Source: Caprella mutica
Lineage: Eukaryota > Arthropoda > Malacostraca > Amphipoda > Caprellidae
DNA: 64,000 nucleotides
Assembly: GCA_947561585.1 (NCBI GenBank)
Contig: CANNZV010000264.1
Coordinates: forward strand, 150,009-214,008
Reading direction: 5' to 3'
The notes under the pieces were generated by a model. That model made no database searches and was not told where the DNA came from. It was given only the letters and a program-made list of their open reading frames with translations. Of the stretch, positions 1-12,180 are shown piece by piece. Positions within the stretch are counted from its first letter, which is position 1. Each line of letters opens with the position of its first letter. A program made the position numbers and the translations under genes.

Positions 1-2030
1 ATTTTCGGAAACTTACAGAGTTGATTAGACTCTCCACGAAATCTAATCCATGTTCTCTTTGAAGGTTAAATATAGACAGAATTTGAATTGGCATTAAAAT
101 ACCTCATTTAATCAGGAATTCATTATTTCCCACACGTGGTGTATAAAGTAATTGAAATAGTCTCTTTCATGATACAAAATCTTTATACATCCATAACTTT
201 GAAAGTTGGAACTTGATGTATAGATCATCGAGCTTGTACCGTATCTCATTAATTAATATGTTGAAATTCTAAAAGCAATACCTTCCAGAGGGAAATAATT
301 TTTCAAAATTCAAAACAGAAGAAACTTCCAAGATCATTTGTACATGGGAGTGGTTAGTCTTATTTAATTTTTATTTTAATTGGTATCCAGGATACCTGCA
401 CTAATTCAATAACTAACACTCTTTACTGCAAGAGATTTCACTATAGATAATCCAGTATTATAAGAAAAATTTATATTAATAATTTACATCATTAAATTGC
501 ATGGGATCAATTTTCTGTCTACTCAAGAAATATACCACTTGTGATCTAGCTATGTTGTTTATAGAGGTTTGGCGGAAATTCTGCACTAAAAACACATGAT
601 ACTGATTTTGTACCGCAAAAGGGGTAATGAACACTGTTGCACTTGGTCTTCCTAAATTTTATAAAGCCTCATGATACTTAAACGTTAGATATCAGCTACT
701 ATTCGGTAATCCCATCAAAATACCAACTTACTTTATCAGCATGAACGTTTTGATAAAAGTATATTTTTTCACAGAAAAATAAGTCTTCTAACAGACGTTG
801 TCAAAATCTTTAATTAATACGAGAGCATGGCTGAATATTTGTAGTCTTGACAGTAAATATTTTGATGTGGACAAACTAAATGTCATTTGAAAAGGCCCTG
901 CCAACCGGATTAAAATGGCCTTCAGTTCTAGAACATTAATGTGGGAGGTAGAGTCTTAGCATATATAATCCCATCTATTTTAAATAAAATTTAATATATT
1001 TATAAGAAATGTACATTCTTCAAGTTGATGCATCAGTGGTAGCTAATTACAATACTTTGAGAATTATGGTTTATGCTTACTAAACTGATTGAAAAGATTC
1101 ATATTCAACTGGAAATCCATATTATCAGAGGTTATATAAACTCAGAGTTGAAGGCCACGTTTTCCACACTTCTCCTGATGATGAATAGAAATCTTTATAA
1201 TCGAAAGCTTGAAACCAAAAATACCTTCAACGCTTACGAAACTATAGTAATGAAAGGATGTCTAAATACTTTAAGCTGGATAATCATCATCAATTTCTAT
1301 TCATTTGTAAGTTACCATTGACAATTTTGAGAGCATTAATTTTAAGACGTTCTAAAATTATAAAGAATAAAACTCACCATTAAACTGCTGGATGGCAGAG
1401 AGTCAACAGTTTGATAAAAAATAAAAACGTCACAATTAATAGAATTTTGCTCAAATTTGTTGCATCAATTAAAAATCATTTCTTTCTAATGATTAGGAAA
1501 AAATAAAATAAAATTTCTTTCATTACTAATAACAACAGTGCTCTCTCTCTCTGCAACAGTCCATTCATATGCGAATTCATCTATCAATTAAGTAAATTAA
1601 ATAGTACATAGATAAGTAACTTTCAGTTCTTAATTTTGCCAATATAGAATTCATGACTTAAGTAAGTTGCATGATTCACAAGTAGAGCCTTTAGCTCTAA
1701 ACTTAAGTTAGAAATGTTTTCCAATTTCTAATATCTACGGTATTATTCTCTATATGGACAGAAAAGTAATCATCTTCAAAATCAATAGAGGCCACGAGAC
1801 AAATTTATTCCATTGAACCAACTACAGTTCTTCAATGTTCTAATAAATAACGTTAATAATGGATATGCAGATTCGATGGCTTTAGATAAATTTATAAATA
1901 AATGAAGTCCTTCACGTCTTATATGAATGAAAAAACTGAACCGAAAAATTATCATTATTCTCTATGACCAATCTTCATACCTATAGACATTAATTTTTGA
2001 ATTTCCAAAATAAGAAATAATTTGGAAATA
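1..2030. other. No gene seen; AT-rich DNA
   Basis: No long open frame or recognisable protein was found. Positions 1085-1235 hold a diverged copy of the repeat whose longer arms lie at 20400-20715 and 21410-21690 (shared CTGATGATGAAT and CGAAAGCTTGAAACC words). The rest is AT-rich sequence without visible structure. Confidence 0.6.
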
Positions 2031-3087
2031 CAGGTTTTATGTAACTATGTGTACCAAATTTCTGGTTGAACTAGTTGTTGCCCTAGTGCAACAACGTATT
2101 CAACAGTCTTCAACTCTTCGTCAATTCCCGCGTCGCAGAAGAATTTATCGAGGAATATAGGTAATTAGGGTAAAGTAGGTATATTACGACACATAGTAAA
2201 CTGGCCTACTAGAAAAACTATGAACAGTCTTGAATCCTAGCAGGAGGTTATCGAAATTCCCCTGTTAATTCTCTGAATCAGAGAAAAACTTAACATTGCA
2301 AATTCATTTGGGAAGAGACTGTAGGCATTAGCATATAACTAGTAAGTTAACTGGCTTCCAGCAAAATTTTTATTGAAGAACCAGACTTGGATATGCAATT
2401 GCAAAACATATCTGTAGTGGTATTAACAGTCTGTATTTGTTAAGAAATTAAATATTGGTACTTGAGACTAAAGTTCAAGTTACACGATATGTCTAGTGTT
2501 CCTTAGATGAAGCCAGTACAAGCTCGGGTCACAAATTCCCGGCTAAAATAGCTAACTAGTTGCCCTAGCTAAAAATTCATAGACTGTCTTCAATCATAGT
2601 AGTGAATATCGGAATCCCCTCTCAAATTGTTCTGAAACAGAAAATTTTCATAATGCGAGTTTATATGGAAGGAGACTCAATAGGCATATAGCCTGTAGCT
2701 AGTTAGTAGTCACCATGAATTTGAGACGAAATTTTTATAAAGAGTTAAAAAATTATACGCAATATAGCGTAGCGTATATTTGATATTACCAGTGAAAGCA
2801 CGGTCTCAAAATACCGGCTTCAAACTAACTAACTAGATTTACCTTAGTCACAAAATTTTTAGGGTTTCTCTTCAAAATTCCCCTGTCAATATTATATCTC
2901 TGAATCAGAGAAAATTTCACGATGTGAAATTATTGTTAAGAGACTATAGGCATATAACCTATAACTAGTTAGTAGTTAACTGGATTATTATTATTAATTG
3001 TATCCATAAATTCATGGTGCTTCTTGAATGGAATACATAGCACTAGTAGCAATATCAATCTTTAAGTAGCTACCAATTATAAGCTAG

Positions 3088-3293
3088 ATAGGGTAAAGCA
3101 GGTAAATTGCGGTACACTAATTAACTGTGTCCTCTAACCACAGAAATATCATAGCTTCAAACAATAATAAAATATAGAATGCATTCCGCTACTTCAGATA
3201 TCTGAACAAATTTCAATAAAAATTCGAATCAAAAAGTTTTAGAAAAGTTCTTGCAAAGACTGCAATTGAACCGCAATTTACCTGTGGGACCCT
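3088..3293. mobile_element. MITE, GGGTCA/TTGCGG family, copy 1
   Basis: Inverted termini: TAGGGTAAAGCAGGTAAATT at the left, and CAATTTACCTG...GACCCTA at the right. TA flanks both ends, as expected for a Tc1/mariner-type TA duplication. About 200 bp, noncoding, sitting between hairpin-array units. An isolated left end of the same family lies near 2167. Confidence 0.65.
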
Positions 3294-3725
3294 AGGCAAT
3301 GATTACAAACAAGTATTATTTACAATTTACGCCACTTTGTACCCGTTAAAAAATTTTATTTTGAGTATTATTGCACATATGTAAAGTTACCATATAATAT
3401 AATAAAGAAGTTCAAGAAAGTTATAGTATTATACGATATATAGTGTATATTTGTTCAATCCAGTAAAGCACGGTCACGAATTTCCGGCTTGAACTAGCTA
3501 ACTAGTACCCTAGTCACGAATTCTTAGGGTTTTAGTCATCAAACCTAGCAGGGGGTTATCGAAATTCCCCTGTCTATAATTTTTCTCTTAGTAGAGAAGA
3601 ATTTCACTGAGTGAAATTTGGAAAGAGACTCTATTGGCATAGCTAAGCCTATAGCTAGTTAGTAGTAAACTGGTAGTCACCAATTTGTGACGAAAATTTT
3701 AAGAGAGTTAAATAGTTACTAGATA

Positions 3726-3910
3726 TAGGGTCAAGCAGGTAAATTGCGGCACGCTAACTAACTGCGGCCTCTAACAAAAGAAACATCATGGTTTCAAAAC
3801 ACACGTTAAAAAATAATATTAATAAATTATATCATTCACCGCGCTTCTTTTGATATCAATGCAACATTTCAATGTAATTTGGGAGCCGCAATTTACCTAT
3901 GTGACCCTAT
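3726..3910. mobile_element. MITE, GGGTCA/TTGCGG family, copy 2
   Basis: Left end TAGGGTCAAGCAGGTAAATT, and right end reading GCAATTTACCTATGTGACCCTA. The interior matches copy 1 and the copy at 11488 (CTCTAACAxxAGAAACATCAT). Bounded by TA, noncoding, lies between two hairpin-array units. Confidence 0.65.
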
Positions 3911-4395
3911 CATATTTTGAGATATCCAGTTTAAGCACGGTCACGAATTTCCGGCTTTATCTATTCTAACTAGTAACTCTAGTCACGAATTCTTAGAGTT
4001 TTAGTCATCAATCCTAGCAGGGGGTTATCGAAATTCCCCTGTCTATAATTTTTCTCTTAGTAGAGAAGAACTTCACAATGTGAAATTTGGAAAGAGACTC
4101 TATAGGCATAGCTAAGCCTATAGCTAGTTAGTAGTTAACTGGTTAGTAGTCACCGTAAATTTGGGACGAAAATATTAAGTGAGTTAGTTATACACGATAT
4201 AGCGTATATTTGCAGTGTAAGCACGGTCTCGAAATACCGGCTTCGAACTAACTAACTAGATTTACCCTAGTCACGAATTTCTAGGGTTTGTCTTCGGTCC
4301 AGCAGGGGGTTATCGAAATTCCCCTGTCTGTGAAATTATTGGAAAGAGACTATAGGCATACAACCTATAACTAGTTAGTAGTTAACTGGCTCACT

Positions 4396-5116
4396 TAAAA
4401 ACTATCAGCAAGGCCTGTTTTCAAGTACCACGCAAGATAGGTAATTTATTAAAAATCATAATAACGAGCAAAAGTGGCTAAAATTGTATATCCTATAGAA
4501 CTAATAGTAAAGCTATAATAAAAACACTTATCTGTATACGAGAACATCTAGGCTTGAATGAAAATCGAATTCAATCGATCACAAACACTGTGCACGCACA
4601 ACTAGACTTTTTAAGCCTAGGAGAGCAGGAAAAAACACACACATGTTAACGCGCCGAATGCAAATGGCGAACTGAATGCTTAAGTTAACGGCCGATGCAG
4701 GTGGACATCTCATAAGTTGGCACCTCTGGAACACTCCAGAATGAACAAGAATGGCGATAAGTAATTGTTATTAATAATGAAACTCAATAATGCATCACAG
4801 ATGTATTTTCAGCAGTAAAAATGATTAAAACATAAGTAAAATATAGTTTTCCTTTTTATTCATAAATTCGATTATGTAAATTAATTTAGATTACAAACCC
4901 ACTCAAAAATAGCAAGTATGTTCACTTTAAAATAAATCGACCAATTAAAACCTTTACCAAAAACATGTAATATTGATCATTCATTAGATATCCACCTACC
5001 CTGTACATATTTTTCATCCTTTCCAGTGTAAGAGTCTAATAGAAACTAAATAAAATTAATATTAGTCATGAAATCTTAAATCTAACATGAAAACTTCATA
5101 ATATTCTAAATTGTCT
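4396..5116. other. Intergenic, nothing recognised
   Basis: This lies downstream of the minus-strand gene ending at 5117. A TTTATT near 4855 on the plus strand is a possible poly(A) signal for that gene, read on minus. No gene or repeat was identified. Confidence 0.4.
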
Positions 5117-6589
5117 TTAATCAGCGTGTTTAACTTTCTCTATAATAGGTAGAGACTTCGTAATGGGTTCACCAGAACTCGTGTACACAAAGGCACAGAT
5201 GCTGTGATCCTTAGTGACCCAGTATGTAATCATTGCTATAGTCGCTACAACATCAGCTGGAACCTCCCTCAGAATTTGTTTATCCTGGTCCACAGCCTTC
5301 ATGAGCTGATGCGTAAAGTACGACAAAAGCAGAACACTATTGAGAGGAACCTTCAGCACGATGTCAGGTATCTGCAAAAAATTTAAAACCTTAAAACAGT
5401 AACGTAAAATTGAAGGAATTTGCTTCTTGTAATTTCCATTGACTAGTTTAACTAAACACTTCATTGCTAGAATTAGGACAGCGAATATGAAGTCTTCTTC
5501 AAAAAGATCTTCTTGATTTTGGTTAGATAAGGAGTTAGACTGTGCTCTTTCTATGTAATATTTAATTTTCGAATCTGCAATTCTACTACAAAAATCAAAA
5601 TGATTAGAAATTATTTTCCAATACTCTTCTTGAAACTCTGGATTCTTGCATATTTCGTGTAACACTTCAATTTGTTCCAATTTATGAGAGTAGCAGCTTT
5701 TCTGAATTGAATTAGGGAGCTCGTCTTTTAAATTTGCATACACTCCATCACCAGGATATGGATACGGATAGAAAAAACTTTGTTGTAGTGTGACTTCATT
5801 TCCTTTGATTGTGCACTTTGTGAATGGATCTTTGAACCACAAATTATCTATACTCTTAAATTCATCAAAATTCTCAGTAAAAGCTACATTCTTTGTAACA
5901 GTAATCATTTTCCAGTCATTAGTCATATGCCAAATAATTCTCCCAACAGCATCCAAGTGCCGCCTTAGGTTGATAGCTACGTGATGTAGCATCACATTTA
6001 CTACATCACCTCCATGATCAAGATTCTTCCGACACAATTCATTGAATGAGTCCACAATAACATTGAACAATTCAAAACGGCAACCTTTATCTTCAAATAT
6101 CTTGCTAACCCTGAATAATTCAATGAATTTGTCCATTACAACCAGCAGATTGTAAGCTGACAGTTTCACAGCGTCAGTACTTTTCAAATCATAAGAAAGT
6201 TCAAGTCTCCCCAAGATATATTTTAAAAAACATAGAAAGACGCGGAAATTAATCTTGGTAGAGTTTAAATTAATTCTAAAATGGTTGAACGCATGAAGAA
6301 GTCTGATCAAGAGTTTGTCCAAATCAAACTCTCTTATAAAATGCCATAGGGATAAGTCGAGAGAAAATGTCCACATTTCATTTTTTTCATCCCATGATAA
6401 CCATTCATCTTCGAACTTGGTAGGTTTCTCTTTAAGCTGCTCCAATATTTCTTCATAATTGTATAGATCACAATTGAAATTATATTTGTCGATAGGTTTG
6501 ATCGGCGGTGGATTACAAAAAGCCATGTTATATAAATTATTATTCAAACTGAAATGGAAACAATTATTATGTACACAAATACTAGCCAT
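5117..6589 (-). CDS. Unrecognised intronless 490-aa protein
   Basis: A single uninterrupted frame of 490 codons runs from ATG at 6589 to the stop at 5117. It is by far the longest non-repetitive frame outside transposons. I do not recognise the family. The product is probably soluble: there is no signal peptide and no clear membrane segment. It looks largely helical, with leucine- and phenylalanine-rich blocks (LDKLLIRLLHAFNHFRINL near residue 90, KYILGRLELSYDLKS near 123). An FYPYPYPGDG motif lies near residue 275 and a hydrophobic helical block near 415-465. A second in-frame Met (MAFCNPPP, residue 22) could be the true start. No intron is apparent, unlike the neighbouring conserved genes, so a retrocopy or a lineage-specific gene is possible. 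The length and the amino-acid-like composition argue against chance. Confidence 0.7.
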   Translation of the reverse strand: MASICVHNNCFHFSLNNNLYNMAFCNPPPIKPIDKYNFNCDLYNYEEILEQLKEKPTKFEDEWLSWDEKNEMWTFSLDLSLWHFIREFDLDKLLIRLLHAFNHFRINLNSTKINFRVFLCFLKYILGRLELSYDLKSTDAVKLSAYNLLVVMDKFIELFRVSKIFEDKGCRFELFNVIVDSFNELCRKNLDHGGDVVNVMLHHVAINLRRHLDAVGRIIWHMTNDWKMITVTKNVAFTENFDEFKSIDNLWFKDPFTKCTIKGNEVTLQQSFFYPYPYPGDGVYANLKDELPNSIQKSCYSHKLEQIEVLHEICKNPEFQEEYWKIISNHFDFCSRIADSKIKYYIERAQSNSLSNQNQEDLFEEDFIFAVLILAMKCLVKLVNGNYKKQIPSILRYCFKVLNFLQIPDIVLKVPLNSVLLLSYFTHQLMKAVDQDKQILREVPADVVATIAMITYWVTKDHSICAFVYTSSGEPITKSLPIIEKVKHAD

Positions 6590-7335
6590 ATTTATTTAAC
6601 AAAAGTTTCATTACATTCCTTCCAAATACTATGAACTCTTAAAAAAGAACTCAGTTACCATGTTCAACACACTGCTACAGCACGACCGGACATTTGCCAC
6701 CCCCGGTCAATTGCCACCCAAATAATTATTATCAGACCTAGTAACTTAAAAGATGGTGATAAAATATGCATTGTATTTTAATTTATTTTGGAAATAATCA
6801 ATTGTATAATAGAAGTATAGTGTATGACGGAAAAAATCGTAAATAACAAATGATGAATGAAGACATTTGTATCTTAAAATGTAAATAATTGATAATTAAT
6901 CGTATTAAATATTTCTTCGTTGATCACCATTTTCATTATCAAGCAAATGTATATAATTTAATATATGGTAAGCTACAGTATTTGAAAACAAATTTCTTAA
7001 ACTCCATTTACATTTTCCTTTATGAATTTTCAAACTTCAAATTTTTTCAAACACTGCTGCCAATTTGATCATAATAGATAAGTAGTGAATTAAATTTAGG
7101 TAATTCAAGATTTTCACTGTTAAAAATTTAGATTTACGGTAAAAAAATATTCCAGTCTATAGCAGAGATTCTAAAGAATACACTAAAAATCTTAATCAAA
7201 ATTCCACTCGTAACTATAAAAATCAATCAATTAAAAGAAAACTCTACCAGTTTTTTCTATTTATTCGTATCTAAATTAATTAGAGCCTTACTGTTTGTTA
7301 TGATTTCAGTGATCAGCTGTTAAAACTATAAACGC
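6590..7335. other. Upstream region of the orphan gene; no gene seen
   Basis: AT-rich. Near 6683-6715 a short palindromic GC-rich patch (GACCGG ... CCGGTC) stands out about 100 bp upstream of the orphan gene start. No promoter element can be assigned with confidence. Confidence 0.35.
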
Positions 7336-7339
7336 CGGA

Positions 7340-7955
7340 ATGGTCCGGGGTACTATGCCTGAGTGAGATCCGTGCTTATTTGAGATATTGACATACGAGA
7401 GGCGAAGAGTTGATTGTGGTCGTGGCGTTATTACTTCAGTGTCAGTATGTCACGATAGTGAGAGTCCGGGTAGGTCTGTGTTCCAGTTGATTAGGTATGC
7501 GAGGCAGAGCTGATTGTAGTGGCAGAGATTTATTATACAGTAGAACTCTTCTCTAGTGAAATACAACTGGTTCACTATAGAGTTTACTCTAATATAGAGA
7601 ATTAAAGAAATGAATAGAGAACTTCCCTTTTCTTGGCAGTCTATAGGAAATATTTTATTTCTTTTTGAAATAAATTCATTATAGCCACAAGGTATTATAT
7701 TTCTCATTATAGCTACAAGGTATTTTATTTAGATAAGCTGCGCTTGTACAATGAAGAACTCTGTTTCATGACATAACTAATTAATATTGTGACAATGTGT
7801 AAATCATTTATAGTATGGATTTTATAATAACATACATAATTAAGAGCTACTCAGACTCACTATTGTGGCACACTTGATACGGCATCTCTCGGCCTCTCAT
7901 ATGCCAATACCTCAAGTAAGCACGGATCTCGCTTAGGCATAATACACCAGCCTGA
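7340..7955. mobile_element. Decayed inverted-repeat element
   Basis: The left arm 7340-7406 and right arm 7885-7955 are roughly complementary over about 70 bp (GAGATCCGTGCTTA against TAAGCACGGATCTC, TATGCCT against AGGCATA). The interior is noncoding. The internal segment near 7541 begins TACAGTAGAACTC and resembles the TA-flanked MITE end at 19498, so the structure may be nested. The superfamily is unknown. Confidence 0.45.
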
Positions 7956-9164
7956 TCAACTACAGATGGCCTCGACTCTTCTCGGATGGTTTTTAAACGT
8001 TTTTTATTAATAAAGATAAAATTTTGAAATTTCTCACATTTGTGAGAAATATGACGAAGTTTTATGTACGAATTTTAAAACTTTTTAATTGTCCACTAAT
8101 ATTTCAGTACACGTGGACAAATAATGTGTCAAGCAATACCACTCCTTATTCGTTGATGCTATAAAGCCGTTAATCGCTAACACGTTACATACTTGATACG
8201 ACCAAGGAGTGTCTAGCGCAGCCACTTGCTGGTACCTACTTCGTGCTTTTAACACTACGTAATAAGGGTCAGAATGGCTTGAAATTTTGTGTGAGTCTTC
8301 CTAATACTAGGTATACGTTTTTATAAAAACAAAAATGTAAAGAAATGCGATTTTGCCCAGGAGAGTTCCTTTAAGTAGGTTGGCTATAAGTGTACAAACA
8401 CGGAGCGTTTTTTTTTTTTCTCAGTCACTTTAGAATTCAGATGATTAGATAATATAGATCAAGTAGCAACTTTATTCGTTCAAAGCCGATCTAGATGAGT
8501 AACTAATTGGTTATTAGTAAAATAGAACTGGATACTCGAGCGAACAGTTTAGATTTCATTCGTAAATATTTCCGTATAAAAAATAGTAAACACCAACACG
8601 GCACAAAGGCTTAAAGGAATCTAAATATATTCATTTCACAATATGTGATAAACAATCTTCATGCATCACCTACACAGGATCTAATTTTGTCACACTGTAA
8701 TAGATATTTTGCGGTATTTGACCAGAATTCCAAATAGAATTTTCGGTATAGTGGAATTTTAAATATATTTATTATTTATACATTTTTGTGAATTCAAGTT
8801 TTAATTATATCAAATTCGTAGCGAAAGGGATAAATTAGTTTAAAATCTCGTTATTAAACCTTACGAATACTTGGAAATGTTTCAAAATTACTGATGATAA
8901 TATTTCAGAATTATTTCATAAACTATTAATTTCTCCCAAAATTCCACTATAGACTTGACAGTACAGTCAAAATTGAATTTCGTCAAATTGGTCCTAAATC
9001 GATTCAGATCATTTAATCATTTAAAATTAGTGTCTCTGTTAGGTACAACTGTAAAACTTTTAAAACTGGGAAAAGTATTCTCGCAAATTCATGATTTTTT
9101 CTCCATCTTATGATGACAAATATGGCATAAGTTATACCCAAAATAACGTCTCATTTCTTTGTGT

Positions 9165-9412
9165 AAAGGGCCCTCCACACGCAGGGTTTTTTAAGTCTTT
9201 CCACCAGACTTTTCGCTAAGCTCCTCCTACTTTTTCCATGAGAATATAAGAAAAAACGATATAAGTATTTATTTCAATTTGTATCATGGATACCAAATAA
9301 GATAAATAATAATTTTATCGTTTTTTCTTTTATTATCGTAAAAAAAAGTAGGAGGAGCTTAGAAAAAAGTCTGGTGGAAAGACTTAAAAAACCCTAAGTG
9401 TATACGGCCCTT
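9165..9412. mobile_element. Fold-back MITE, about 245 bp
   Basis: Arms of about 75 bp are near-perfect inverted copies. GGGTTTTTTAAGTCTTTCC at the left is answered by GGAAAGACTTAAAAAACCC at the right, and AAGCTCCTCCTAC by GTAGGAGGAGCTT. The outermost bases are AGGGCC/GGCCCT with TAA on both sides. Noncoding. Superfamily not assignable by eye. Confidence 0.65.
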
Positions 9413-9944
9413 AAAAATTTACATCAGAATATGTTCAATGACAAACTACAATTAATATTTATGAATGTAACCGTTACAGATATTATAGTCATAGTGTTGT
9501 TCAAAAATAACTCTGAATTGTTTAAAAAATTTGATGAAGTAAGTAATTAAATCTAAATCTTTGACCTTATATCAATATATGTATAGGTGAAAATCTTGTT
9601 TTATATGAAACTCAGAAAATATATTTAATTAATAATGCAAAGAATTTATATAAAATTACTTTGTAAGGGTAAAATATACTTTTTTAACATAACTTAAATA
9701 TCAAACAAAAGAAAATGACCAGATTCAATTGACGCTCCCTATACATTAGACCATGAATTAAATATTTATTTAATTCATGCATTAGACGACATTTCATATG
9801 ATTTCAATTCAAGTTTCTACGTTTTACGATTCTCTGTTTTATGAGTATTACTGTACTAGAAATGCTCTCATAAAATGAAACTTGGCGTCATCATGCGGTG
9901 GGATTAAGAGTGAGAGACTAGGTTTTTTCTTAATAGGTACAATT

Positions 9945-10110
9945 ATTATAGGTTAAGTACGGTACTATCGCGGAAAAGTGTATCCGTCCAATTGCTGAGG
10001 CGCGCATGAATAATCTAGTTCCCACTGTACCACGGATTATCGTACGCTACCCCAAATTCTCATTTTACCCCCGCATGTAAGAAATTTCGATTCTTTTTAA
10101 TGCACTGCGG
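9945..10110 (+). repeat. Dispersed repeat, inverted partner at 17170-17395
   Basis: The segment containing GGTACTATCGCGGAAAAGTG recurs in reverse complement at 17354-17385. The flanking words CATTTTACCCC and CATGTAAGAAAT also recur in the same relative layout (CATTTTACCCC, CATGCAAGAAAT). The two copies are 7.2 kb apart and inverted. No coding potential. Confidence 0.4.
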
Positions 10111-11485
10111 GACATTTCGTCTTCAGCCGTCATGGTGAAAAGTCATCAAATTTCACTCTCTCTATTCAAAAACTTGTGTTTTAGGCAGATCAAAAAATTA
10201 ATCTTTCTCTATATACTAATTTCACTTAGCCTGGATTCTTCAGTCTTTCTAGCTGAGGACTCTATTTTTTATTGTCATGCTCATATGGAACTATATCTTT
10301 TACTTATACATTGGTAAATAAATTATTTTCGCTTCTTTTATTTTCTAAGTTCTAGATTCAAAATTTTAAGCTATATTTTTAAACTGTGTGAAAAATTGTT
10401 AATGCTACCATTTTTAGGCAGCTTATTCCTTGAAATTGGGATATTCGAAAGACAGATCACATTTCTGGGCTAGTTTTTTTCTTCTTGGATATGAACTCTA
10501 AATATTTTTACCAGTTGAATTTTTGCTTTTTGCTTATAGCTGAGACGAAGTCCAGCTCAATATCAAGTGTTTCTGTTCTTGAGATCATTTCGAATTATAA
10601 ATTTATCAATATTTCACAGATTTTCTTGAAATTGCTGATGGAATTTGCAATTTATTACCAAAATGTGTGCTTTCAAAACTTTTGTATCTTTACTTCTGGA
10701 CTTTGAAATAATACCGAACTTCAGAATTTTTTTTCTATAGCTAGTGGAACCATTTTTTATATGTATCCAAACCTGCAAAATGTCGAGATTTGGAACAGTT
10801 TACGAAATAGCAAAATTAGTTTTTATGCACTTCTTTACATTACTCTGTACTAGTCATAAAGCAGTGCCCTCACGGTATGAACTATTTAATTTTGAAAAAA
10901 TACGGAATTCTACTTTATATTATTGTGCCTAAATTCCTTTGAATACGATCTGTAGACATGGAATAGAAAGAAGAAAAAAAAACACCTAGAGCTGTAGCTT
11001 ATAACCACATTTTATTTTTTATTTTAGCCTCTAGACTCCTAGAGTTTAGGTAGGTATATACTTTATTAAATGTTCTATTATGCATATGATTCTTATATTC
11101 GTAAATAGCCGCCGATTTACGTCAATAGTTCTATACCTAATGTAGACTGTAGTATATACTTTTTGTTTAAACTGTTCTTTCTGTATTTATAAATACCTTT
11201 AAAATTTAAATCTTTTTCAGGTTTTAGTCTCACAATACCTATAGATATAACAATGTTTATACACTATAAAAAAAAGGGAAAACCTACGAATAATTTTCGG
11301 AACAGCTGGATGCTCAAGGTTAGTGTTAAACGGTAAATGTAATTACGTATATTCACATAATTTATTTTTCCCATAATTTTCATCTTCTAATTCTACTAAC
11401 AAATTCTCGTTTTTATTTTGTGCAGGTAACTCTTAAAAAAATTCTTTCTTTCTGGGTAGCAAAGAATTTATAAGCCTGCATGAGC
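10111..11485. other. No gene seen
   Basis: Only short AT-rich frames of 60-73 codons occur, with no recognisable product or splice context. Nothing else was identified. Confidence 0.45.
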
Positions 11486-11487
11486 TC

Positions 11488-11721
11488 TAGGGTCACGCAG
11501 GTAAATTGCGGCCCTTCACTTTTTTATTGCAGCCCTCTCAAGAGAGTCTCTAAAACATTTTGAATCAAAATTACATTAAAATGTTGCATAGCTATCAAAA
11601 GAAGCACAGTGAATGCTATAACTTATTAATTTAAGTTCTGACGTTTGTTTTGAAGCTATGATGTTTCAGTTGTTAGAGGCCGCAGTTAGTAAGTATGCCG
11701 CAATTTACCTGCGTTACCCAA
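11488..11721. mobile_element. MITE, GGGTCA/TTGCGG family, copy 3
   Basis: Left end TAGGGTCACGCAGGTAAATT, and right end GCAATTTACCTGCGTTACCC. The interior shares the segment GTTAGAGGCCGCAGTTAGTAA and the ATGTTTC words (in reverse orientation) with the copies at 3088 and 3726. Noncoding, 234 bp. Confidence 0.65.
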
Positions 11722-11850
11722 TCATGAAGCTGTTTGTGGTGGATTTAATAGAAGGGGGTTCTCTTTGGCCTCGAACTGTTGTAATTTGAATTAATAATTG
11801 TCTTTTTTCATTCTTATTATGTTTATCTTTTTACGCCACTTGCAGTTTTA

Positions 11851-12180
11851 GAGAATTGCACTAGGTTTATGCTTTCAAACTACGAGGTCTTCGACTTTTG
11901 GGTTGGTTAGGCTTAATTTACTATCCCCTTTTCATTTTAATCTTCCATCCGTGAGTGCAGCTTCCGGACCTTAAATTGGGTTATTTTTTATTCTTTTTAA
12001 GTGAATGCATTATCGGAGTAGTTCTTATGTATTCATGAGCATTGTCACCGACGGTGGTAGGTGACTTTGTTCTTGAAGCCACTTTCCTTTCAGACTGCTT
12101 CTTCCAGTCCCTTGTATTTAATTTCATTGTCAGCAATTTGGCCTTTGGTTCCAAAAAAGACGTTAAACCCCTACTAAAAT
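11851..12180 (+). repeat. Dispersed ~330-bp repeat, copy 1
   Basis: One of four copies in the window (also 13120-13385, 14690-15035 and 40316-40643), all in plus orientation. Shared words in order: CAAACTACGAGGTCTT (CAACTACGAGGTCTT in the others), TTTACTATC, CATCCGTGAG, GAGCATTGTCACC, CTGACTGCTTCTTC or similar, GTATTTAATTTC, and a TAAACCCC end. No frame is conserved. It may be a SINE or a nonautonomous element, but I see no clear tRNA-type A or B box. Confidence 0.6.

Larger units (their letters stand above)
2030..4395. repeat. Six-copy array of a hairpin-rich unit
   Basis: Six diverged direct copies lie near 2055-2355 (interrupted), 2522-2712, 2795-2983, 3465-3673, 3935-4142 and 4220-4390. 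A full unit runs H1 (CGG..CCG), H2 (ACCCTAG/CTAGGGT), H3 (CAGGGG/CCCCTG), H4 (TTCTCT/AGAGAA), H5 (TTTCAC/GTGAAA), H6 (TATAGGC/GCCTATA), and ends in CTAGTTAGTAGTTAACTGG. That end can pair back to the AACTAGCTAACTAG-type segment near the unit start. H1 and H2 share the loop TCACGAATT and H3 has loop GTTATCGAAATT. Stems are kept across copies by paired changes: H2 is ACCCTA/TAGGGT at 3507-3530 but ACTCTA/TAGAGT at 3976-3999. No protein is encoded. I know no family that matches. Confidence 0.75.
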
